From a virus, in the IMG/VR virus record IMGVR_UViG_3300034109_000706, positions 1-33,699 of that record: DNA of 33,699 nucleotides; one strand, 5' to 3'. The translations under genes were made by a program, and so were the position numbers. This document shows, one piece after another, positions 7,526 through 16,071 of this stretch. The stretch's first letter is position 1. Every line of letters begins with the position of its first letter. Under the pieces are notes generated by a model that was given only the letters and a program-made list of their open reading frames with translations, was not told the DNA's origin and ran no database searches.

Positions 7526-7770
7526 ATTTAGCGGCATTAATTGAGATATATGGTGGTGTTGAGAATGCACTACTACTAGTTAACTCACTAGATGATCTGG
7601 AGATACATGATCTGATTAATCAGACAACTGAGTTACGTAAAGATCCATCAGTTCGAGATGCTGAGGAAGTAGAAAGAGATTGGAATGATTATGTTATTAA
7701 TAATGATCTAGATCAGGAGATAATCGTAGACGGTAAGAAAACAAGTATAAATCAATTAATGGGGTTCTAA
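7055..7770 (+). CDS. Tail assembly chaperone, -1 frameshift long form (gpGT-like)
   Basis: After slippage on A AAA AAA (7483-7489), the -1 frame continues without a stop to the TAA at 7768-7770 and adds about 93 residues. This added part has coding character (SYAIDLAALIEIYGG, then NALLLVNSLDDLEIHDLINQ, ending KTSINQLMGF). It has no start codon of its own apart from an ATG two codons before the stop. Its stop overlaps the tape-measure ATG (TAATG). This is the arrangement known from lambda G/GT, where the T extension recruits the tail tube protein to the tape-measure-chaperone complex. The total length is about 238 residues. The frequency of slippage is unknown. Confidence 0.75.
7483..7490 (+). 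promoter_or_regulatory. Programmed -1 ribosomal frameshift slippery site (A8)
   Basis: Eight A residues, read in the zero frame as the end of ATA and then AAA AAA A, form a homopolymeric slippery heptamer of the X XXY YYZ type. A second open frame lies directly downstream. I did not identify a convincing stimulatory hairpin or an upstream Shine-Dalgarno-like stimulator. Confidence 0.7.
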
Positions 7771-10700
7771 TGGATCAATATAATCAAGACGTTAACATTA
7801 ACTTCCAAGGTGAAGATAATATAAGTGGAGTTATTGATAAAGTTAATGAGAAAGTTGGTCTATTACAGAACTCCGTAATGGCGGCTAATTTCGGGTTAGG
7901 TGCATTTGGTAAACAGTTATTTACTAACTCTGATAACTTAGCTAAGTTTACTAAGGTTCTTGGTACAACTGATGTTCTATTAAATAAGACATTTGCAGTA
8001 ACTGGAGTAGTTAAAGTATTCTCAATACTAGGAACTGGTATTAATGATGCGAAAGCTAACTTAGATGGATTTAATGATGGATTGAAAGCAATGCAAGCTA
8101 GTGGACTTGATATTGGCATTATTACGCAATTCACGCAATTACAAGATGCAGTATTAGGAAGTCGTAATGCTCTAGATTCATTTAGTTTAACTGCATTAAC
8201 TACATTTAATAGATTCAATAAAGTTAAATCAGAAGTAGCTACATTGTTTCCTGAGAATGATCCATTTATTAAGAATCTATCTACTAGTATTCAGAAACTA
8301 GTTAATGAGGATCTTAAAAATGCAGTAACTAGTATTGACGCATTAAAAGCTAGTTATGAAGCTGCGTCGTCTGGTTTTACTGAAGCTGCTGATAACCAAG
8401 CTGTAATGACAGCAGGACTTAAATTAGCTAAAGCTGGTGGTGCTGATACTGGAGCAACTATGAAGGTACTTGCTCAAACTATTAGTGCTTATAATCTGAG
8501 TGCTGGTGATGCAACTAAAGTTAGTGCAGTTCTAAATCAAACTGTACAATTAGGTATAACTACAATACCAGAATTAAGTAATGGTTTTGCTCAAGCAGCA
8601 GTAACAGCTAACGCAGCTAAGATTAAATTGCAAGAGTTAGGTGCTGCTGTAGCAACATTAACATTAAAAGGTTTTGACACAAACAGTGCATTAACAGGTA
8701 TTGAATCATTATCGCGCGTAATTATCAGCAAAACTCCTCAAGCTGCTGCTGCATTGCGAGAATTACGTGATGAAGGTGGTAAACCAATTAGATTTGACGT
8801 TAGTGAAATAAAAGCTAAAGGTCTTACTAAAGCAATACAGGATTTAAATATAGCAGCTAAGGGTAACGTTGAAGTAATTCGTGAAATAATTGCAGATTCT
8901 ACTTCTTATAATACTTTCTTAGCATTAGCAGCTAATAACTCTGAGAAATTGGGTGAATTTACTCAGAAGATGTTTGATGTTAGTAAAACAGGTGAAGTTG
9001 CACGTAAAGCATTAGATAGTGTATTTGGAATTAAATTAAATAACCAAGCTGAAACATTCGATGCAATTGTAAATAGAATAACTGAACAATTCATACAATT
9101 TGGTGAACAGTTAGCTCCATTCTTTGACACTGGAGTTAAAGCATTAGAAACGTTCACTAAAACATTATCTGGAATTAGTCCAGAAATGAAGAAGACTATA
9201 GCATCAATATTGCTAGGTCAATTAGCATTTAATAAAGTAACTGATACTATTGGTATTTTAGTTGGAACTATAACTAAAGCATTCTTAGCATATCAAGGTT
9301 TGCGAGTAACCTTGATGTTCATGAATGGAACTATAGGTGAACAGTTCAACTTAATTAATGGATTAATTAAAACTAAAGCAGGATTAGTTCCCGTAATTAA
9401 ACAGTTAATGGGATTTGATCAATCACATCTATTAATACAAACTAAATTAAATACAGTTACTAAAACTAGGGGTGAATTGCTTAAAGCTGTATTTACTGGA
9501 GAAGGTGATAGATTAACTAACCTTAAACAATTAGTTGGTTTAGAGAAACAATATGAACTTAATGTAGGTGAGTTAAACAAAACATTAGATGGTAGAAATA
9601 AGATACTTGATAATCAAGTAGATAAAGTTAATGGAGTTATTAAAGCAACGGCTAAAGTAAAGGATGCTGAAGCTACAGCTAACTCTATTAAACAAGAAGG
9701 TCTACAACTATTAGATGAGTTAGAGATATCTAATGCTAAACAACTTGATATTAAAACTAAATTAATTAAGGTAGAAGATGATCTTAAATTAGGTGGTTCT
9801 AATACTGTTGCATTACAGAAGGAATCAATACTACTTAATAATCAATTAACTAATTCACTTGATGAACAACAACAACTACAAGAGTTAATTAACGTAAATA
9901 ACGTTAAGTATGGTGATGCAACTAAAGCATTAGTAACATCAGAACTCGCACTTGATTCAACTAGACTTGCAGCTAAGGAAAGACTTAGTGTTATAGTTAC
10001 TAAACAATTAGCTATTGAACAACTGCAAGCTAACTTAACTATCTATAATGAGAAAGCAGTTAAGTTATCTACTGCTGCTGAGTTATTAAGAACTAAAGCT
10101 AAAGTTGATTCTGCCAACGCTTCTATTTTCTTACAACGTGCAGAGTTTCTACAAACTAAATCAACTGAATATGCAACGTTAGCAACTACAACTCAAACTG
10201 CTATTATCGCTGGTAATGCAGAAGTTAGAAAACTTAAAATAGCAGCATCATTAGCAGAACAAGTTGCTGATGGTAATTTAATTAAAGTACAAGTAGGTTT
10301 AGGTACTAGTTACATTGCTAATAGTTTACTAACGAGAATACTGTTCTTCGATATTACTAATTTAGCTGGAGCTACTAAAGCAGCTAGTGTTGCAGGAACT
10401 GGATTTGCAGGTGTAATTGGTGGTTTATGGACAACATCAATTGGTATAGCTAGTGCAACATTAAGATTCCTAGATGCTCAACTTACAACACTGTATCTTA
10501 AATTAGCTCCATTTACATTAGCGTTAGCTCCCATAGCAGTAGCATTAGGATTAATTGGTACTATTGGTTATGAAGCATTCTTCGGAATGACAGGTCAATT
10601 AAATAACTTAAATAAAGAATTAAAAGAATTAGATAAACAAGGACAACTTAATTTAATACGTGAATTAGATAAATTACAAATTAATAAACAACTTAATGAA

Positions 10701-13700
10701 TCAGAACAGAAGAGATTACAACTATTGAAAGAATCAGTAAGTGTAGCTAAAGAAGCTGATGAAAGTTCTAAAGGTGTTATGGATCGTGTGGGCGATTTTA
10801 ATAATACTATAGAAAAGTTTAATGCAACTAAAATTATATTTAATGGTATTATCAGTGGATTTGGTAAAGTTATTAATTTATTTAGAGCAGATGCTGTAGT
10901 AAAAGTTCTTGATGATATAGATGTTGCATCATTAAAAACTCGTGATTCTATTAATGAATTAACTAAATCAACTAAGAAACTTCAATTGGGATTTACTGGA
11001 ATTGAAGAAGTAGATAAATTAATTAAGCAAGGTAAAATACTTAGCGCAACAGACATAGATAAAATTGCTAATGAAGCTAAAGTTGCAACTAAGAGAACTG
11101 AATTAGAAATATCAATTAATGAAAATAAAATTAAGGCAGTTAGTGAACAACTTAAAGATTTCGATAAGTTAAGTATTGAAGAACGTAAACAAGCTAGTGA
11201 CCACGAAAAACAATTAGATACACATCGTACAATATTAGAAACTGCTAATGATAAATTGAAAGACGTACTAAGTAAGAAAAAAGAGATAGATAAGGCGCGA
11301 ATAGAATATCAAACTCAACAGAACATATTACTTAAGCGCGTATTAGATAATAATCTGGAAATAGAAAAAGGTAGCACTACTATAGAAGGTGATCAAGGAG
11401 CTAACGCACTTCAAACTAGAATGAAGAAGGGACTTAGATTGGCGCAAACTGATCTAGAACAATATCGTCGTCAAGTTAAAGCAACATTAGATGGAACTGG
11501 TGAATATCTTGATGCTAATAATAAGAAGGTTAAAATTGACGTAACTGATATGACTGATTACGTTAATAAATTTGACACTAATGTTAATGGAGTTATTAGT
11601 AGTATTGATCAGTTATATCAAGTTAATGGTACTAGTGCAACTGAAGCAGCTAAAACACTTAAAGCTGTATTAGATACTAATAAACAAGAGATGAATATAA
11701 CTGATTATATTAATGGAATTAACCAAGCTATAGGTTACATGAGAGATGGAAGTAAAGTAACAATAGACTTACTTAACTTAGAAGGTGAAACTCGACGGGC
11801 TATGTTAGATAGTGGAGTTACATCAACTAGAGAAACAAATGCTGCGATACGTAAGTTAAATGCAGCTAAGTTAGAAGAGGAAATTAATAATCAGAAACAA
11901 CTAATTGAATTTACTAAAGCTACATCTGGTGCAGATCAGAAGAAGTTAGATGCTGCTAAGTTAAAGTTACTTGAACAACAACTAGCTGCACAACAACGTG
12001 ATAATCTTAAAGCTGAATTAGATGAAAGATTTAAACAACAACAAGTAGCATTAGATAGAGAACAAGAGCTAATTAAGTTAGATAAAGCTAAACGTCTTAT
12101 TAGTGAAGAAGAATATAACAATAAGATAGCTGAGGATACTAAACGTAACTTAGATTTAAAACGTAAACAACTACTACAGGAACTAGAGTTAAATAAAAAT
12201 GATTTAGAGAAAACTAAGTCTATTAATAATCAATTACTAGGAATTGATGTACAACAACAAGAGTTAATAACATCTAATTTAGAACGTGCAATTAATGTAC
12301 GATCTAAAAAACGTGAATTAGAGTTAACTAGAGAACAAGCTTTAGTTGTTTTGAATAGAAGTAAGTTCTTAACTACTGAAGAACAATCTATCAGAGATAT
12401 AGATGTGGTAAGAAAAAAGGAGATATTAAATAAACAACTATCTCTTAATGAACAACTTAAGTTAGTTGAACATGATAAAACTAAACAGACGGAAATACAG
12501 AATCAATTACTTAATCTACAGTTAGATTATCAGAAGATAATAACTGATAATTTAGAACGTGAGTTTACTAAACGTAGTAAACTCATTGAAAATGCCGCGA
12601 ATAGAACTAAGTTAGTTTACCGTGAATTAACTAACACCATTGATAATAATGTAGCATCACTTAACGAAGAGAATAAGATAATAGATAGTCGTAATAAGTT
12701 AACATCATCTACACTTGAAAATGAAAGTGCGCGATTAACTAACTCACTTAAAGTAACTAACGATATTGAGAAACGTGCTGCTATTGAAACTAAGATAGCT
12801 CAACTGCGCGAATCTAATCGTGTAGTTACAGATGCTACTGAACAACGTAGTTTAATTAATCAACAGAAGTTAATTGAATTATCATTGCAGAAACAACAAA
12901 TAGAGTTAGATAGTCGGCGCAATGATGCTAATAATAACAGTAAGTTAATACAACTTGAGTTAGAGAAAGCTATTAAACAGAAGAGAAATAAAGAAGATAT
13001 AGATGCAATTAAAATTAGATTAGATGCTAATAAACAAGAACAATTAGCTATCACTAAACAGAATGAGTTACTAGATGTAACTAAACGTAATCAAAGTGAG
13101 ATTAATAGTAATGCAAGTAGAGAACTAGAGATTAGACAACGTATAGGTAGAGAAGGTGGATTGCTCGATCTAGAGATAACTAAACAAAATGAGAAAATAG
13201 CTAGGTATGAGAAGATTGCACAACTGGCAAATCTAGAAGCTACAATTGCAGAAACTAATGCTAATAAAATGCAATTAGCTGGTGATCTACAAATTAAAAA
13301 TTACCAAATGCGATTAGACCTTCTTAATAAACAAGCTGAATTAGAACAACAGCATCAAGATAATACACAACGTATGTTTAAGATGGCTGAGGGATTAGCA
13401 GTAAGTGATTATCAGAAACGTAAGTTAGCAGAACAAGCTGCTAAACAAGAGTTACTTAACCTTAATAAGAAACATCAAATAGAACGTGATATATTAGCTA
13501 TTCAAATTAAGATGAATGAACTAGCTCTAATTAAAAGTGAGTTAGATCAAAAGAGTGCCGAAAAGAAATTAGCAGCAGAACTTAAAGTACAAGAAGCTGA
13601 AACAGCTAAAGTATTAAAGAGTAGAACTGCAACTGATGAAGAGAAGAAAGGATCATTAGCAACATTAGATGCTAAGAAGTTTGCATATCAAGCTAAGTTA

Positions 13701-14195
13701 GAAGAACGTCCTATATTAGAACAGCAAGCAGAATTAAATAGATATACTAATACTATTCAAAAGGCTGCATTAGATAATAAACAACGTAATGAAACTCAAG
13801 ATAAGACCGTTGCAGTTGCTAAATCTACATTTACTACTGCTGATGATCGTGCCATTTATCGGGCATTAATGAATAATCTAAGAGGAGATAGACGTGAGTT
13901 AGATAACACTCGTATTAATTTCAGTCAGGAGAAGTTATCCAACTTATTTTCTTACCCTAATAGTAATGTCAACTTAGAAAGACCTAACTTTGATTCAAAT
14001 AGTGGTAAGTCTAAATCAAGTAATAGTAAGTTAAATAAAGATGTAGTTATTAACTTTAATCCAACTACTAATATTGAAGTTAAAGGAAGTGCTGATGTTA
14101 AGGAGTTCTCTAAACAACTTAATAGTGAAAGTGATAAGTGGATTAAGGGACTTCATGAAACACTTCGTAAAGTTAACACTGAATTAGGTAACTGA
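7770..14195 (+). CDS. Tail tape-measure protein (TP901-type)
   Basis: This is the longest gene, at 2141 residues. About residues 190-345 (ASYEAASSGFTEAADNQAVM to SALTGIESLSRVIISKTPQ) resemble the TP901/PhageMin_Tail core domain. A hydrophobic region with several membrane-like segments follows at about 845-945 (GFAGVIGGLWTTSIGIASATLRF and APFTLALAPIAVALGLIGTIGY). Then come more than 1000 residues of Lys/Glu/Gln/Leu-rich coiled coil. No lytic transglycosylase or peptidase domain is recognisable. The protein sets tail length and helps DNA pass into the cell. By the usual 0.15 nm per residue it predicts a tail of roughly 320 nm if not processed. Its ATG overlaps the chaperone stop. The dispersed motif occurs twice in the coiled-coil part (11272 and 12408). 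Confidence 0.92.
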   Translation: MDQYNQDVNINFQGEDNISGVIDKVNEKVGLLQNSVMAANFGLGAFGKQLFTNSDNLAKFTKVLGTTDVLLNKTFAVTGVVKVFSILGTGINDAKANLDGFNDGLKAMQASGLDIGIITQFTQLQDAVLGSRNALDSFSLTALTTFNRFNKVKSEVATLFPENDPFIKNLSTSIQKLVNEDLKNAVTSIDALKASYEAASSGFTEAADNQAVMTAGLKLAKAGGADTGATMKVLAQTISAYNLSAGDATKVSAVLNQTVQLGITTIPELSNGFAQAAVTANAAKIKLQELGAAVATLTLKGFDTNSALTGIESLSRVIISKTPQAAAALRELRDEGGKPIRFDVSEIKAKGLTKAIQDLNIAAKGNVEVIREIIADSTSYNTFLALAANNSEKLGEFTQKMFDVSKTGEVARKALDSVFGIKLNNQAETFDAIVNRITEQFIQFGEQLAPFFDTGVKALETFTKTLSGISPEMKKTIASILLGQLAFNKVTDTIGILVGTITKAFLAYQGLRVTLMFMNGTIGEQFNLINGLIKTKAGLVPVIKQLMGFDQSHLLIQTKLNTVTKTRGELLKAVFTGEGDRLTNLKQLVGLEKQYELNVGELNKTLDGRNKILDNQVDKVNGVIKATAKVKDAEATANSIKQEGLQLLDELEISNAKQLDIKTKLIKVEDDLKLGGSNTVALQKESILLNNQLTNSLDEQQQLQELINVNNVKYGDATKALVTSELALDSTRLAAKERLSVIVTKQLAIEQLQANLTIYNEKAVKLSTAAELLRTKAKVDSANASIFLQRAEFLQTKSTEYATLATTTQTAIIAGNAEVRKLKIAASLAEQVADGNLIKVQVGLGTSYIANSLLTRILFFDITNLAGATKAASVAGTGFAGVIGGLWTTSIGIASATLRFLDAQLTTLYLKLAPFTLALAPIAVALGLIGTIGYEAFFGMTGQLNNLNKELKELDKQGQLNLIRELDKLQINKQLNESEQKRLQLLKESVSVAKEADESSKGVMDRVGDFNNTIEKFNATKIIFNGIISGFGKVINLFRADAVVKVLDDIDVASLKTRDSINELTKSTKKLQLGFTGIEEVDKLIKQGKILSATDIDKIANEAKVATKRTELEISINENKIKAVSEQLKDFDKLSIEERKQASDHEKQLDTHRTILETANDKLKDVLSKKKEIDKARIEYQTQQNILLKRVLDNNLEIEKGSTTIEGDQGANALQTRMKKGLRLAQTDLEQYRRQVKATLDGTGEYLDANNKKVKIDVTDMTDYVNKFDTNVNGVISSIDQLYQVNGTSATEAAKTLKAVLDTNKQEMNITDYINGINQAIGYMRDGSKVTIDLLNLEGETRRAMLDSGVTSTRETNAAIRKLNAAKLEEEINNQKQLIEFTKATSGADQKKLDAAKLKLLEQQLAAQQRDNLKAELDERFKQQQVALDREQELIKLDKAKRLISEEEYNNKIAEDTKRNLDLKRKQLLQELELNKNDLEKTKSINNQLLGIDVQQQELITSNLERAINVRSKKRELELTREQALVVLNRSKFLTTEEQSIRDIDVVRKKEILNKQLSLNEQLKLVEHDKTKQTEIQNQLLNLQLDYQKIITDNLEREFTKRSKLIENAANRTKLVYRELTNTIDNNVASLNEENKIIDSRNKLTSSTLENESARLTNSLKVTNDIEKRAAIETKIAQLRESNRVVTDATEQRSLINQQKLIELSLQKQQIELDSRRNDANNNSKLIQLELEKAIKQKRNKEDIDAIKIRLDANKQEQLAITKQNELLDVTKRNQSEINSNASRELEIRQRIGREGGLLDLEITKQNEKIARYEKIAQLANLEATIAETNANKMQLAGDLQIKNYQMRLDLLNKQAELEQQHQDNTQRMFKMAEGLAVSDYQKRKLAEQAAKQELLNLNKKHQIERDILAIQIKMNELALIKSELDQKSAEKKLAAELKVQEAETAKVLKSRTATDEEKKGSLATLDAKKFAYQAKLEERPILEQQAELNRYTNTIQKAALDNKQRNETQDKTVAVAKSTFTTADDRAIYRALMNNLRGDRRELDNTRINFSQEKLSNLFSYPNSNVNLERPNFDSNSGKSKSSNSKLNKDVVINFNPTTNIEVKGSADVKEFSKQLNSESDKWIKGLHETLRKVNTELGN

Positions 14196-14228
14196 TATAA
14201 TGAAGGTAATTAATAAGTGATTAAAAAT

Positions 14229-15002
14229 ATGTTTATTCTAAATGATGTTAATTTAAGTAACTATGGTAGAGGTAGAGATCGTGTTAAACGTAAAAGTAGA
14301 GGTAACTTATTACGTAATGCTGCAATTGGAGTTGGTGGATTAGCAGTTGCAGGTGGATTAGGTTATATGGCATTAAAAGGTAAAGGTAAATCAGTAACTC
14401 AACCTAGTATAACTAAACCTAGTATAAGTTCTCCTGTAACTAGTAATACTGAAATAGTAAAGAAAGCTTCAAAATCAGAAGCTAATTTAAGCGATGAACA
14501 AGAAAAATGGTTAAAAAATACTTTAGCTGAAATAGAAAGAAAAAGTAATATTCAAGCTAGAAAAACCTATCTCGGTTCAGTTGAACTAGCTGAGAATACT
14601 GGTAATATTAGTGCAATAGAAAGAATATTAAAAAACGAGGGATTAGAAGTTAATAGACGTGAATTAAATAACAACATGATTAGAGGTAGAAAGAGCGATT
14701 TAGGTTGGGGTTATGATGGTGATGATACTTATAATGGTATGACGGTAGGACAAATAATGAGAGACAATGGAGGATTAAAAACAATAAAAGATAAGAAACT
14801 AAGAAAGAAAGTTGCGAAATATTTAGTTAATACTACTGTACCTAAACAGAGAGATAAATATGAGAACTTACGTAGTTTATCTAGAAAACAAAGAATACTA
14901 GATATGATTGAAGGTAAAAAACCAGGAATCGGTAGAGAAAGATATGAAGTAGCTGAACAACGTGCTTGGTATAGGAGTCATAATAGAACAAACAACTTTT
15001 AA
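14229..15002 (+). CDS. Unknown basic protein with membrane-like segment and shared N-terminal tag
   Basis: The ATG at 14229 is preferred because its first residues, MFILNDVN and then RGRDRVKRKSRG, match the N-terminus of the small protein at 4704. The GTG at 14217 has a better ribosome site (GAAGG) and would add four residues. The product is 257 residues. A Gly/Ala-rich hydrophobic stretch (AAIGVGGLAVAGGLGYMAL, about residues 30-48) could be a membrane segment or a glycine-zipper helix. A Ser/Thr/Pro linker and a charged, mainly helical C-terminal domain with DLGWGYDGDDTYNGMTVGQI follow. I recognise no enzyme. Being next to the tape measure, it may be a tail or DNA-ejection protein, which is inference. 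Confidence 0.6.
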   Translation: MFILNDVNLSNYGRGRDRVKRKSRGNLLRNAAIGVGGLAVAGGLGYMALKGKGKSVTQPSITKPSISSPVTSNTEIVKKASKSEANLSDEQEKWLKNTLAEIERKSNIQARKTYLGSVELAENTGNISAIERILKNEGLEVNRRELNNNMIRGRKSDLGWGYDGDDTYNGMTVGQIMRDNGGLKTIKDKKLRKKVAKYLVNTTVPKQRDKYENLRSLSRKQRILDMIEGKKPGIGRERYEVAEQRAWYRSHNRTNNF

Positions 15003-15035
15003 TTTGACAACGTAAGAAAAATAGGATAACTAATC

Positions 15036-15659
15036 ATGTATCAATTTAGTATTTCAATTCCTCTAATTAAATGTTACGTTCGCAATGAATATCTATTTAA
15101 CTTAGAATCTGGTTATGGTGAATTTACTCCAGTTGTTGTGTTCGGGTTAACTAGTTTAACTGGACGTGCAATTGGATTTCACATAATGACTAATGGTGGC
15201 GCACAAATAGCACGAGTTCCAATTAGTGCATTAGTTAGTAGAGTTGATGCAAATAACTTAAATCTTGATTGGTTACAATTATGGGATTGTTTCAGTTATC
15301 AAACTCAAGTTGTTTCTTACGATTATCTGAAGGAAATGAAATGTAAGGTTCTACTTAAAGATAAGAACTGGTATCAAGGTGAATATGTATTTACTATTGA
15401 TTGGATAGGTGGTGATTGGGCAGAAGAAGCTAGTGATTATAAATGTGGACATCTAATTAAATTAGATAATGGATGTTATGCAATTCAACCTAATAATCGT
15501 ATCTATTGGTTAGGTGATCCATCATTCATAACAGAACCATTAACTGAGTTTCCTGGTTATAAGATTAATACTCATAATTGGAAGTGCGAGAATCAAGATA
15601 AATGGGTAACTGAGAATACAGATAATTATTTTTATCATATTGACAAAGTTGAAGAATAG
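15036..15659 (+). CDS. Conserved phage protein of unknown function
   Basis: This 207-residue protein is rich in aromatic residues and mostly beta. It has a conserved-looking distal block (CGHLIKLDNGCYAIQPNNRIYWL, then DPSFITEPLTEFPGYKINTH). I recall similar phage proteins with the pattern QPNNRIxW...DPSF, annotated only as hypothetical. A good ribosome site (AGGATAAC) stands before the ATG at 15036, and a ten-base match of the dispersed motif (GTAAGAAAAAT) lies immediately upstream at 15012-15022. It ends the tail gene block before the non-coding and tRNA region. Confidence 0.65.
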   Translation: MYQFSISIPLIKCYVRNEYLFNLESGYGEFTPVVVFGLTSLTGRAIGFHIMTNGGAQIARVPISALVSRVDANNLNLDWLQLWDCFSYQTQVVSYDYLKEMKCKVLLKDKNWYQGEYVFTIDWIGGDWAEEASDYKCGHLIKLDNGCYAIQPNNRIYWLGDPSFITEPLTEFPGYKINTHNWKCENQDKWVTENTDNYFYHIDKVEE

Positions 15660-15680
15660 AGTTATAGTAACTAATGTTAG

Positions 15681-15743
15681 ACGTAGGTACTCCTTGATAT
15701 ACTAGCAGAATATCCGACCCTACGTTATGATATTACTAGGAGT
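15681..15743 (+). ncRNA. Possible structured RNA (two crossing stems)
   Basis: ACGTAGG at 15681-15687 can pair with CCTACGT at 15719-15725. ACTCCT at 15689-15694, inside that loop, can pair with AGGAGT at 15738-15743, outside it. The two stems cross, which gives a pseudoknot-like or switching topology. The 156 bases between the upstream gene and the tRNA hold no coding frame that I can support, and a small hairpin AACTC-AAA-GAGTT follows at about 15752-15764. No known RNA family is recognised. It could be a leader, a tRNA precursor structure, or chance pairing. Confidence 0.3.
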
Positions 15744-15815
15744 TAATTACTAACTCAAAGAGTTATCAAGTTATCATAACTGTTAGTCGGTGAAACATTA
15801 AGGATAACTCTCCAA

Positions 15816-15889
15816 CCAAACCTGGGCTAATGGTAAGCCGCCTCTTTTGGGAAGAGGACATCATGAAAGTTCAATTCTTTCGGTTTGGA
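15816..15889 (+). tRNA. tRNA-Pro (anticodon UGG)
   Basis: All four arms fold. The acceptor stem is CCAAACC (15816-15822) with GGTTTGG (15882-15888), and the C1-G72 pair is usual in bacterial tRNA-Pro. The D arm is GGCT-AATGGTA-AGCC (15825-15839). The anticodon stem is CCTCT/AGAGG with the loop TTTGGGA, giving UGG at 15848-15850 followed by G37. The T arm is GAAAG-TTCAATT-CTTTC (15865-15881). The discriminator is A15889 and CCA is not encoded. The variable loop of 7 bases is slightly long. The tRNA reads CCA, which appears to be the most frequent Pro codon in the phage genes. A strong terminator follows 26 bases later. Confidence 0.9.
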
Positions 15890-15914
15890 TTGTTTGTGAC
15901 ATATATTGCCTCCT

Positions 15915-15944
15915 AACTCAAGTATTAGCGTACTTGAGTTTTTT
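15915..15944 (+). terminator. Rho-independent terminator after tRNA-Pro
   Basis: AACTCAAGTA (15915-15924) and TACTTGAGTT (15931-15940) form a perfect 10-bp stem with the loop TTAGCG, and the T-run reaches 15944. It would end transcripts from the tail operon and tRNA before the next promoter. Confidence 0.85.
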
Positions 15945-16012
15945 ATTATCCAGTTACATCAAGCTAATAACACTTTAATAGACCCGCAACTAAAAGTAGT
16001 TTTTATTAACTG

Positions 16013-16040
16013 TTGACAAACTAAATAAATATGTTATATT
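16013..16040 (+). promoter_or_regulatory. Sigma70-like promoter for the 16072-16902 gene
   Basis: A consensus -35 box TTGACA (16013-16018) is followed after 16 bases by TATATT (16035-16040), about 32 bases before the ATG at 16072. It directly follows the tRNA terminator, so the gene is probably transcribed independently by host RNA polymerase. Confidence 0.75.
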
Positions 16041-16071
16041 AGTAAGGTAGTTAACAAACGAGACATCTAAT

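Noticed and set aside
11936-13054. Reverse-strand frames inside the tape-measure gene
   Set aside because: They are Ser/Leu/Cys-rich complements of the coiled-coil codons and have no start signals.
15681-15725. Second tRNA before tRNA-Pro
   Set aside because: The stem looks acceptor-like, but only about 45 bases are enclosed and there is no T-loop or anticodon arm.
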